Positions 54,634-64,000 of a stretch of 64,000 bases of DNA are shown here, piece by piece. The notes beneath the pieces are model-generated. The model saw nothing but the letters and a program-made list of their open reading frames with translations. It ran no database searches and was not told the DNA's origin. Location of the stretch: assembly GCA_973895155.1 (NCBI GenBank), contig OZ316899.1, positions 12,090,001 to 12,154,000 on the forward strand, written 5' to 3'. Each line of letters starts with the position of its first letter. The stretch's first letter is position 1. The stretch comes from Marsupella aquatica. Lineage: Eukaryota > Marchantiophyta. The translations under genes were made by a program, and so were the position numbers.

Positions 54634-55979
54634 TCTTTCGGGTCTCTTTATGAGATCCACTTGGGGTTGTTTCTTGCTTGGCTTTTGCTCTGGGTTTTTG
54701 ACTCCTTGCAACTTGGACGACTTGGGTCTCGCAAATCCTTTGTAGCTCTATGGCCAATCGATCGATCTCTTCATTGGTTGCTTGCTTCATCTCCGACAAA
54801 ATATTCCTTGGGACTATATTCTTCGATAACTTCTAGAAAGCATCTTTCTCTATATCATCAAATGGGGAACTCCACTTCTCTGTGTCAAGATACCATGGAC
54901 AATGCAAGACCTCCCAGTTTGTCATCTTCCTTGGGGGAAACTTCCCTTTTGCTGGGTACATCGAGTACCCAAGAAAGTCCCCAGATGCTTCAGACCTCGA
55001 AATTACAACGGCCCACTTTTGAAAGGCACCAGGATAGGCCCAAAAATAGGAAGGGTCACTCCTCTCCATTTTCATGTAATATCGATACAAATATCTCTTT
55101 GCTCTCTTGCGGTTGATATCACTCAAATCCTCCTTATCAGCGTACTTGGATTCCCAAATGTTGTTGAAGAACTTGGCCCTTACGGAATCACCGTACTTTC
55201 TAAAATCCTCTAAAATCACTTCCCTCAACTTCTCAAATGTCATGACCTCTCCGCCTAGTGTTGAAAGACGTTGTTCCGTGCACGAAGCCATAACTTTGTT
55301 CAAAGACGCATCTAAGAGAGCAGTGGCTATCCCCTCAATTGTATTCCAAACATGCCAGGTGTGACACCACTGCTTGACGGGGTCATCAGAAACGCCAAAG
55401 GGATGAAAAAACTGTTTCCGTAAGTCGGGAGTACAATGAGCAACGAGAAGTGTACTTCGCAGCTTTGGATCTAATGCCGAATTGGCAGTGAACAAGCGAG
55501 CTCTATCCATCGTGCAGAATACGGCGTCAGGGACCTTCTTGCGTTTCAACCGATCAGTAAGACTATACATTTCGGCACAAGTGTCCATGAAATCTTCAAA
55601 CTCTGGGCTCAGCAAGGAAGTGAGCTTCGGTGTTTTCACGGTCCACTCCTTAGTTGCTTCCTTCATCATCTGATTGTGACAAAGACTGGTCTCTTCGACA
55701 GACCACGGTGCACCGGAATTGCTCGCCTGGGTCTTCATCACCTGGAACTGCTGCGAGTAGGACTTGATCTTATTCTCACACAGGATATAGACCAAAGCCT
55801 CCATTGGCATCTTCTTAGTAAACCAAGAACCTTTTCGGGTCCCTTTTCAAGTCTTCTTGAATTTGGCGTAATTTGCTTCGTCTATGATGGGTTTATAATA
55901 TTCAAGATCATGTGCCAAAATTCTCCTGATTCTGTCCGCGTCCAGAATCCAAGAAGACTCTACAACTGCTTGCCTCGTC
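54634..55979 (-). pseudogene. B ParB-MTase gene, exon 2 (middle region)
   Basis: Begins TRQAVVESSWILDADRIRRI after a TTTCACAG acceptor. An in-frame stop lies near 55,846 (KKT*KGTRKGSW), then 325 codons are open (54,833-55,810) and a second stop follows at about 54,832. The sequence includes LLSPEFEDFMDTCAEMY, FTANSALDPKLRSTLLVAHC, KQFFHPFGVSDDPVKQWCHTW and CPWYLDTEKW, all shared with A. No known domain; predicted mostly helical with many conserved Trp/Cys/His. The tail has KPRAKAK, a possible nuclear localisation signal. Confidence 0.65.
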
Positions 55980-56108
55980 CTGTGAAATTCAGCATATTAG
56001 AAATAGCGCCTGGCGCTAACATAGACCCTTAAACCAGAAAGAACATTCAATGCACAGATAGAAACCGAGAAATTTGAGAGTTTCAATCATTGGTGAGAGA
56101 CAACTCAC
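55980..56108 (-). promoter_or_regulatory. B ParB-MTase intron 1 with palindrome
   Basis: 129 bp; donor GTGAGTTG, acceptor TTTCACAG. Perfect palindrome TAGCGCCTGGCGCTA at 56,004-56,018. Confidence 0.7.
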
Positions 56109-56836
56109 TGGTTCACAATGTGCATCGCTGCTTCAATCTCAATGATAGATTCCTTGTCCCCCTTGAATATTGTGCATTGCACTCGAGGATGATACTTTGG
56201 ATTCTCTGGGCTCTCACTAGTAACTTGTGTCCACAAAAATAGTCGATGATTCCCATCGAAAACTGAAAACATTTTGTCCTTGAGGACCAAGAAAGCGGGG
56301 TCTGCTTCACATTTGGCTTCAAACAATTGGTTCTCCGCAACCCAAATCGGATCCCAGGTGCTCCAAATTTCATATGTAAACAACTGTGGAGCACCTTCGG
56401 CGTTGGAAGGTTGGACAAAAAACCGCATGCCTATGGATGAATTGTACCCATATGTCCTGAAGGAGTCCTTCAGCTTCTTGATTGATTGACTATTCCTTTG
56501 AAGAGTGCGGACGACCTCCATATGAATGAGATGGCATAACGGAATCCGCGGTGGCTCCTTCGGTAATCCATTCGCATCAACGCCAAACGACATGACATGC
56601 TTTTCTATCACATCAACCACTGATTTCTCAATATCTTCGGCGTTCTGGACAGCAAACTCACCGACCTGCTCCATTTTTTCTTGCCCTGGTTTTGGACACG
56701 GAAGCTCTACCTGACTAAGGGGATATTGCGTAGTGGAATGAGTTATCCTTCGACTCGAAACACAACTAGAATACGACGACTCTGAAGACTGAGAATGGTT
56801 TGGTGACCCAGATCCCATTTTGTTATACTCTCCCAC
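56109..56836 (-). CDS. B ParB-MTase gene, exon 1 (ParB-like domain)
   Basis: Open from 56,836 (ATG at 56,836 or 56,818). Residues 1-55 are Ser-rich. From residue 95 the pattern fits a ParB/Srx-type nucleotide-binding fold (PF02195-like): RIPLCHLIHMEVVR (97-110), SIKKLKDSFRTYGYN (118-132), a strand ending FFV, and FDGNHRLFLW (193-202), where G.HR matches the conserved ParB box. In bacteria and phages this domain is often fused in front of N6/N4 DNA methyltransferases; exons 3-4 of this gene look like that second half. ParB proteins bind palindromic sites, which makes the element's palindrome a candidate ligand (inference). This exon has no internal stop. Confidence 0.65.
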
Positions 56837-58033
56837 CCACCGTGTTGCGATGCACTCCCGTGCAAGTTGGAATCGTATGGGAGTTCAGTCAGGAATTAGT
56901 TTGGGAGTTCGGAGACACTTACTCGTGTGGAGCTCCTGTACGTCTGCGAGCAACCATACCAATGCAATTGAGGCAAATCTTCCACACCTGAAACAACTCT
57001 GGAAAGCCCGAAGTACCTTCAATGTACGGCTGTTGGAAATATTTGCGATGGCATACTCAACCGAGAAGGGTATCTAAGGTCTGGAGGACCGTTAAACGAA
57101 TAAGCGTATAGAGGTCAAACTCGACAAACACCTGGAGAAGATTGGACCGTTGATTAAGTCTCAGATGGATCAACGGAGTTGTGTGAAGGTATCCGTTGAA
57201 GTTACCGTTACTAAACCCCTAAGATACAAATGGATCCAGCCAACGAAAGAGCCACATATACCCGTTCAAGTTACCGTTGAATCATAGGTGTTCCATAGAT
57301 AGCGCCCGGCACTAGCATTGGGATTTATATTTATGGGGACATTGTCGTCTCCAATCAATCATATAGATCAAAATAATTTCCCATATGAAACACATTTTGG
57401 CATGCTTACTTTACTAGCGCCCGACGCTAGCAAAAGATCCCAATATATACGTTCAAGTTACCGTTTAATAATGAGTCTACGATAGATAGCGCCCGACGCT
57501 AGCAAAAAGGTCTCATATATCCGTTCAAGTGACCGTTTAAGATTGGGTCTTTGATAGATAGCGCCCGACGCTAGCATTGGGGTTATCTTTATGTGAACAA
57601 TGTCATTTCTATTAGGTCCAATTTAGAAAAATAATTTCCCATCTGAACCACATTTTGACACTCTTACTTTACTAGCGCCAGGCGCTAGCCAAATATCCCA
57701 ACCTATATCTGTTCAGGTAACCGTTTAATAATGGGTCTTGATTAGATAGCGCCTGGCGCTAGCGAAAGAGTCCACTCAAAGAAACTCTCAATTGTTTCAC
57801 GACAAACCGAAACATTATAGACATTGGATAGCGCCAGGCGCTACCATTCAAAAATTCATTGAATTGATATGAATTATGTTCACTTATGATACAATATCTC
57901 ATAGACTACCAAATTGTAATGCCGTTAGAAAATGACAAACATTCATTGATGGCCGGCCATTTTGTCGTACTTTCAACGGTTCAATTCGTCCCAAATGAAT
58001 TGTCCAAAACCAAAATTCAGGAAATCATTCTCA
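56837..58033. promoter_or_regulatory. B: divergent promoter with seven palindromes
   Basis: Palindromes are at 57,300-57,314 (inner CCCGG..A variant), 57,415-57,429, 57,487-57,501 and 57,559-57,573 (all TAGCGCCCGACGCTA), 57,673-57,687 (CCAGG), 57,747-57,761 (CCTGG) and 57,829-57,843 (CCAGG). Spacings run 115, 72, 72, 114, 74, 82, so a three-site module has been duplicated. Each unit also carries CCGTTCAAGTTACCGTT-like sequence, i.e. paired CCGTT/AACGG words. Head-to-head genes flank it on both sides. Confidence 0.8.
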
Positions 58034-60007
58034 ATGGATTCGCTAATTGTAATCTCTCGCTCTCCGCCTCGAGACCTAGTGTCAATCCCTCTCCCAAGTC
58101 CTAAGAAACATGATCATATTTCCGAGGAATTTCTTGCCACCAGGTTTGGAATCCTTGCTGTGAGTATACGCAGAATCGTGATCTCGGGATCAGATGAGGT
58201 TGTTGATGCTCATATCATTGGAGGAGTTTGGCAATGGAGATTGTGCGGTGGTGTGAGGTACGACATTGTTAGGTTAGGGAAATTTGAGGTACCATCCTTG
58301 TCGTCAAAGGATATGATGAAAGTAGATTTGATTGACCTTTCAGATAGTAGTGATGATCAAGACATTTCAAAGATTCTTGTTCCTCAAAACAATGTGAAAA
58401 TGGAGGAAATGGATGTGTTGGCGAAGGGTGCCAATTTGATTGTCTACCGGAGGAGTGCGCTTGATACGATTCTGCAATCAAAAGGTCAGAGTGAGATCTC
58501 TAGATTCATGCGAAGGGATGATTACACATTTGAGCAAGTAACAAGCTTGCCTGGAACGTACAATGGGAATGTTGTTTTTGAGTTGCCTCCTGTTGTTGGA
58601 GTTTGTTCAAAAGGTGAACGTCTCCGAGACATGGATCGGGGAAAAGACTGTTACTATTGGACTCAGATTGTCACAACTTCCGCAAATGTTGTCCCCCAAA
58701 AGATGTGGGATTTTGGGAAAGTGGTTTGCACCGGTTCTCTAGAATGTCGTAACAATTCATGTGAGTTCTGGATCGAACATGAAAGGAGGAATGCGCAGTT
58801 TTGGGGGAAAATTCCTAAGCTTTCCGGTCCGCACGTTGTCGGGCAACTCATTCCTGAAGGCGGGATTGTTTGTCATTACTGTTCGGAGCGTCCATTTCGC
58901 GTTGAATCATGTCCAGCCATGATGTTCTACATGTACGCATCTTCCAAAGTTGAAGCGGAATCCGCTAAGCATATGTCACGTCTTCCTATTCACATGGGAT
59001 TTCATAATCATCCTAGCAAGCAAGTGTTTTCCAGAGAGGCTGAAAAGGTGGCAAAGATACACTTGGAGAAAGGTTTGAGTTTGAATCCGCGTGCAACTAC
59101 TTTGGGTATGAAGAACACAGTCACCGGATCTCTTTTTAAAGCGATGTGTGAGTCATCGGTGAAGGATATGATCCCAATAGAAGAGACAGAGATTTTTGAA
59201 TCTCTTCAGGTGATCTCAACCCCTCAAAAATTTGTGAATCTTCTCAGAAGTATCCGTCAAGACCAGAAAGAAAGAGGGGAACTGGAATTTCTGGTTAGCA
59301 TGCAAAAGAACATTTCCTTCCCTTTTCTTCAAAGGTTCTTGTTGCCCGGGCAAGGATGCCGAGATGAAAGTGCGCACATTTTCAAAATGTCCATTAAGGG
59401 TGAAGGCTCTGGTCTGGATCTTCTTCGAAGGATGACCCTCGGAGGGCCTCTTGAGGCTGCTTGGGTAAGTTTTGATGTGATGCATCGAATGACTAAGGAT
59501 TGGCTTACGTTCAGTGTCCATGTTTATGACCATAACTATCGTGCACTTTGCACGATATTCACTTGCGATTTGCGGGCAGAAGATACAAAATCACTTGAGA
59601 GGGCTTGGCGTCTAATGTTGGAGGTAGCGGCTGAGAATGGTCTTGAGAATGTACACATTCATGGTTTCATGGTGGACAATGCTCAAGCAGGTTGGAATGC
59701 TGTCAGGAATGTGTTCTTTGAGGGAATACCGAATCCTGAACGTGAACGATCAGATGCGTTTCATTTCTTCCAGTCATTTTGGAGACACTCAATCGAAGGC
59801 ATTCATGAGGGAAAGCAGGGTGAACATCGTGCCCTTTGGGATAGGTTGCGGAATGCATAATCGTTTATTGAGGCATATCGTATTTCGAGAGAAATTGATG
59901 CGTGGTGGAGGGCTGGTAATTGTTACCCTGGGAAATTACGAATGTTGCAAGGTTGGATATCTTGGTGGGTGGTCCGCTGGCGCCAATGGGGGAACTTTAT
60001 CAGATTG
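58034..60007 (+). pseudogene. B: MuDR-type transposase, exon 1
   Basis: I start at ATG 58,034 (MDSLIVISR) because it matches copy A; the frame is open from 57,962. Residues 240-325 contain CRNNSCEFW...HYC...HMGFHNHP, a Cys/His module of WRKY/GCM/FLYWCH type. A RNase H-like DDE region follows: WVSFDVMHRM (Asp about 481), YDHNYRALCTIFTC, HGFMVDNAQAG (Asp about 547) and DAFHFFQSFWRHS, matching the D..A...F....H spacing of MULE transposases. An in-frame TAA at 59,858 replaces a Pro codon of A. Coding then continues to the donor at 60,008. This enzyme would cut and join the element ends. Confidence 0.8.
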
Positions 60008-60281
60008 GTGAGATTTCTAAACACTTGTTGGTTAGCGCCTGGCGCTAGTCATACTCGTTCTACTCTACAGGCATTAGTACTATTGAGGGTCTCTAGGCTA
60101 GCGCCTGGCGCTACTCATACTGGTTCTACTCTACAGCCATTAGTACTATTGAGGGTCTCTAGGCTAGCTCCTGGCGCTACACAAAAAGGTAATACTTGAT
60201 ATCCTGTACGAGCATTCAGGGTTCTATTTTATATTTCTTGGCGCTTTTGAACTCTCTAAAGTTGTTTCCTGCTTTCTACAG
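60008..60281 (+). promoter_or_regulatory. B: transposase intron with three tandem palindromes
   Basis: 274 bp; donor GTGAGATT, acceptor TTTCTACAG. Three units of 66 bp carry TAGCGCCTGGCGCTA (60,033-60,047 and 60,099-60,113) and TAGCTCCTGGCGCTA (60,165-60,179), each followed by TACTCTACAG-type sequence that itself looks like a decoy splice acceptor. Confidence 0.75.
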
Positions 60282-61780
60282 AGCAAGAGTGCAAAAGAAG
60301 CAGCGATGATTCCAAATTGTGGTGTATCCAAGTCGTCTCACGCGTTGATGATTGCTTGGCAAACCAAGAAGAGGGTTGGCATCTTTGAAGGGTGTGAAAC
60401 AGATCAGAACAGGGCGATATCTCAAATTGCCGCCTATACGGCTTACAAAAGAGGATTGAACAAAGGGAATGGTCCAACTGTGTTTGAGTTGGCTTTCCAA
60501 TCTGCTGATCTAGCGGGGTCCCCACGATTGTTTGAAGAGGCTTTGAACCTTTTCCTTTCCAATGCGGCTGAATTCGATTTGGAAAGGAGTTCACCTTTGA
60601 ACGGGGATGTTGTTACACAATCAATAAAGAGGAAGGGCCATGCTACTGGAAACGTCTGCGCTCAAGACTCCCACAGGCACGATATTGTCCTCATTACAAC
60701 TCCAAACACCCGAGGTTTCAAGCGAAGAAATCTAAATAGAACTGAATTTTTGCCCATTCGATCTGAACCTCTAGTCCAAGATAGTGAAGTCGTCAATCTT
60801 ACAGAGAGCGATTGTTCCGATAGCCTTAACGAGCGGACGCCTCCTCCTCCAATGCAAACGAGGTCATCGGTGACTCCAATTACTCCCCCAGTATATGTTG
60901 TTCAAGAAGAAACCCCGCCTGTGTTAGAGGCCAGTGTTCCTTCTAGATCCTGGCATATTCGTCGAACTTCAAAGCATGGAGCCGGACCTGTTTGCAATGG
61001 ATCCCTTGGCGGACAAGGAGATCGTGATGAATGTCAAAATCGATTAAAGAAGGTAGGTTACCGGACGGCAAGTGGAGTTGTTGGTATTGCAATTTGAGCA
61101 GCGCGGCTTTTCAGAGGGGAACCACATCCGGAACTGATCTGGTTCTGTCCAAATAATGTTTGTTACAAAAGTTGTCCTTGAAAAGGTGTGGTGAACGTTC
61201 CTCCCCCTGTCAATCACCTGCCTGTTGCATTGAGTACAAATCTTTCCGCAACGGAGGTCGAGTTTCTGAAGGAGAATGGAATATCAATCGGTGGTGTAGG
61301 TCATGGTGTAGAAAATGCACCAATTGGACTCGATCTCCGCATTGATGTCAATACTTTCCCTGAAAGAATCAATCTAGTTGAGCCAACAATTCGCTGTTTA
61401 TCTCAAAACGGAAGGACGTGCTTACAGAGAGTGCATCTCACTAAGTCGCACTATAAGAAGATTGAAGCAGCTGAGAAAGAGGAGATGAAAGTAATATGTT
61501 CCAGGGATGTTGCAACAGGAAATGGATGGGGAAACAATTTTGCGTCCAATCACACATCAATCACCACTCTGTGATTGCCTATTGGGGTCAGATTTGCTGC
61601 TTTCCGTGCTGTTCTTGCAAAGATTTTACCGTCATCATGCCCATAGAAAACCTTTCATGCCTTGCAAACATCTGTACTGGATTTATAAAAATGTTCTCAA
61701 GCTGGACCTATGAGAATCCACATTGTCAAGTCAGCCAATACTCACCGTTGGAGAAATACGTCTATTGTTGGAACGGGAAA
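60282..61780 (+). pseudogene. B: MuDR-type transposase, exon 2 (SWIM finger region)
   Basis: Open 60,306-61,097 with QNRAISQIAAYTAYKRGLN and LSNAAEFDLERSSPL as in A. TGA codons at 61,095 and 61,179 interrupt the frame; the second stands where A has an Arg codon. Frame 61,188-61,574 continues. The SWIM finger is split by indels: CCSCKDF in one frame (about 61,600) and MPCKHLYWI in another (about 61,660). The gene ends in ILTVGEIRLLLERE, as in A. Confidence 0.75.
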
Positions 61781-62424
61781 CTTGAGTGGAAACCGTTGGC
61801 TATTGTGTGGTTTACGTTCAACCGTGCTTTCTTTTCTTTGTCGTTATCCAACGGCATTATCAGATGGACATTTTTTAGAATGAGTATGTTACATGTTTTT
61901 AATGTGGAGTGTCATCATATGTAGCGCCTGGCGCTAGTATTATTGACATATTGATTCAATAATTGTCTAACGAGGGTTTTACACTGCCTTGTTTTTATTA
62001 GAGTTGGTTTTCCTGTCACACTCGTTATACCCCACCAGGAGGTTTTTGGGAATCAGTACATTATATGTTTTTAGTTCCTTAAAGTAGAGTGTCATCAATG
62101 GTAGCGCCTGGCGCTAGTATTATTGACAGTCGATTCAGATCATGTACTTTTGAGGTTTGGACAATGCCTCGTTTTTATTAAAGTTTGGTTTTGAACGCCG
62201 TGATAAGTACTGTGAGTCACTGAAAACATAAAATGCAATGGAGGTTTGGGATGGAGTTTTTGTTTGTTTTGCTGGTGACTATAAATAGGAAGTAAATTTG
62301 AAGCAGGTATTTCCTGATGTGAGTAAAAACTTTGCTCATAACAGTTACATTTTCCTGATATGAGGAAAAATTTTGCTCGTAACAGTAAAAAAAACTCATG
62401 TTTCCTGGCACGGTGTAAACCCTC
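61781..62424. repeat. B: right subterminal region with a duplicated segment of about 180 bp
   Basis: Two units (about 61,878-62,057 and 62,058-62,230) share TTACATGTTTTTA-like, GAGTGTCATCA, a perfect TAGCGCCTGGCGCTA (61,922-61,936 and 62,102-62,116), TAGTATTATTGACA and CCT(T/C)GTTTTTATTA. The first unit ends at CCTGTCACACTCGTTATACC (62,012-62,031), whose reverse complement matches the left terminus better than the actual right end does. Confidence 0.75.
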
Positions 62425-62433
62425 GTATTGTGG
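62425..62433. repeat. Target-site duplication of element B, right
   Basis: GTATTGTGG, identical to 49,883-49,891. Confidence 0.75.
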
Positions 62434-62489
62434 ACCCTTCTCTCCCATGTTTGAAATGTTGCGGTGAGAAAATATGCTAAAACTTTTTA

Positions 62490-64000
62490 TTTATTTATAA
62501 ATTTCATCTTTATTCCGCGTGAACCCCACGGATGAGGGAACTAGCAGGCCACAAGGCCAAAAAGGACAACAACAAATGTATCCCTGCATACCAGAGGGGA
62601 ACAACACCACAAGACCAATCCCGAGCCAGTTCAGGAGCTAAGCAATGATCCTAATACTCCATGCTACAGTGTTCAGCCGAATCAACACATAATTAAATCA
62701 TCAGATGAACAACAGAGCATTGAAGTATCTAAATGGGTCACTATATTTAGTGAAGATCATTCACTGTCATGATCCTGTCAGATTCACTGGTCATTAGGAT
62801 GTTAGTTTATGTACCCTACCCCTAAGTAGCCTACGTTGCTCTGCCTCCACCATAGTCCTAGCCTGGGAAAGCCGCCCAATCTTACGGCCAGAACAAGACA
62901 AAGCAGCCACAACCGACAGGTGATCAATAGTCTCCGTGCAGATATTAATCTGGTAAAAAATGCGGTGTCTGGTCTGATCAAACGTCTGGCCATTCCTGGC
63001 AAGCCACAGGGACCACAAAGTTTGGTACATCAAGAAAACCTGTAACGTATGCAGAGGGGTCTTCCCCTGCATCGACAACAGGAGATGCACCAACCCAATT
63101 AGAGCCCGGTTAAATAATCTCCCATTCAGCCAGCCCTGCATTACCAGCCAGCAAGCCCCCGCATGGCGACAGTCAAAGAAAATGTGCAAGATAGTCTCCA
63201 CCGCACCGGAGCAAAGTGTACATACCCCATCAGACTTCCCAATCCTCAGAGCTTTAGAGCCATAAAATAAACCCTGGGCAAGGATGCGCCATAAGAAGGT
63301 TCTGGCACGAGTGGAGAGACCTTACACCATTCAATCTCAAGCAAGTTCACATTCCAGATCCTGTTAAGCCTGCAGAAATCAGATCCCTTGGGTCTAAGCA
63401 ACTCAAACACCCTGAGATTGGGAAGCCCAAATTTAGTCAGGGGCACACTGTCCTTATCGATCCATCTCCATAGTCTTGCCCCTGAGTCCCCAGCTGTTTC
63501 TCTGCAGATAGATCTGTGAAGAGTGGCAAAAAAGGATAGACAAAATCTCCTATCGTCTTCCGGTAGACCCTCAGTCTGAGCATCTTCTCATTCATATCCA
63601 TCCACTGATTATTCAGAGCAGACCGCAAATTGTTGACTTTCCTGACACCAAGCCTTCCACAGATCTTAACTACACCCAAAATGTTGTCCTCAGGGAGAGT
63701 GTAAAAATCCAATAGACAGCGCAAAACATCTTCAATCCCCCAGTGTCCGGGGATGGCCGTAGTGCCAGGACAAAGGACCAGGTTCTCCCGTACCAAGGTC
63801 CAGGCACACCAAAGCTGGCCAGTATAACACAGCTTCCCAAATGAGTGAGGAGTACTGAGTAGGACCTTATCCTTCATCGAGTAGTTGTTCCTGTGTACCA
63901 TCTTATAGTTGCGCCATTTAGTTAGCTTTAGATTCTCCGCATACATCCTGGCCCATTCCGATTCCGGTCTATCAAGCGCCCCAGTAAACCATTTACTTAG
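62490..64000 (-). pseudogene. LINE 3' end: reverse transcriptase tail with zf-RVT domain
   Basis: Minus-strand pieces 63,437-63,946, 63,246-63,446 and 62,794-63,201 form the end of a plant LINE ORF2. The first has PGHWGIEDVLRCLLDFY-like sequence, the second reads NRIWNVNLLEIEW, and the third shows METILHIFFDCRHAGACW, the H..C part of the zf-RVT domain (PF13966-like). Frame breaks separate them. The 5' part lies beyond the window. The 3' end, read leftward, has overlapping AATAAA signals near 62,490-62,515, fitting a polyadenylated retroposon end. Confidence 0.8.

Larger units (their letters stand above)
49892..62424. mobile_element. Multigene MULE-like DNA transposon, copy B, 12.5 kb
   Basis: The left end reads GGTATAACGACCGTGACAG followed by AAACAG. 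The reverse complement of the right end reads GAGGGTTTACACCGTGCCAG followed by GAAACA; these form imperfect inverted termini. GTATTGTGG lies directly outside both ends. The 9-bp duplication and a transposase with zinc-finger, DDE-like and SWIM motifs place it in the MuDR/MULE superfamily. It carries three genes in two divergent units and about 20 copies of the palindrome TAGCGCCWGGCGCTA and variants. Stops in all genes suggest it can no longer move unaided. Confidence 0.85.

Noticed and set aside
1-64000. tRNA, rRNA, CRISPR or bacterial operon features
   Set aside because: No cloverleaf, rRNA core sequence or spacer array seen; introns and transposon types are eukaryotic. The ParB and methyltransferase likeness is confined to intron-bearing genes inside a transposon.

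Overview
The window is repeat-dominated nuclear DNA of a plant-type genome. The evidence is Ty3/gypsy LTR elements with plant-type accessory ORFs, a CACTA (En/Spm) element, MuDR/MULE-class transposons, a LINE with a zf-RVT tail, GT..AG introns and telomere-like CCCTAAA-derived repeats. I see no convincing host gene, tRNA, rRNA or CRISPR. The species cannot be fixed; the density of nested transposons suggests a large land-plant or other streptophyte genome.

Layout. 1-2.03 kb is a decayed ORF of unknown family. About 2.0-13.1 kb is copy A of a large multigene MULE-like transposon. 13.65-31.11 kb is a nested series of minus-strand gypsy elements (G1, G2) with unusually long LTRs of about 3.8-4.0 kb that contain an ORF. 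31.3-33.6 kb is a plus-strand gypsy 3' end. 33.6-38.3 kb is a second minus-strand long-LTR-type block with a related accessory ORF. 38,884-48,094 is a CACTA transposon with matching TIRs and TAA target duplications; besides decayed tnp2- and tnpA-like genes it carries a SET-domain ORF. 49,892-62,424 is copy B of the multigene MULE, flanked by the nonamer GTATTGTGG on both sides. 62.5-64 kb is the 3' end of a LINE.

The most notable system is the A/B transposon family. Rightward lies a MuDR-type transposase gene (zinc-finger module, MULE DDE-like region, SWIM finger). Leftward lies a five-exon gene whose translation reads as a ParB-like domain, a long middle region and a beta-class N6/N4 DNA-methyltransferase-like fold, followed by a third small gene. 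About 20 copies per element of a 15-bp palindrome, consensus TAGCGCCWGGCGCTA, lie almost only in non-coding DNA: in three short introns of the ParB-methyltransferase gene, the transposase intron, the divergent promoter and the subterminal regions. The two copies share this placement although their sequences have diverged. I infer a cis-acting site read by an element-encoded protein. Both copies carry stops and frameshifts, so neither looks autonomous now.

Second in interest is the CACTA element with an embedded SET-domain (histone methyltransferase-like) ORF inside its tnp2 transcription unit and an in-frame loss of the TNP2 catalytic core. Third is the gypsy family whose LTRs carry an accessory ORF between promoter and primer-binding site.
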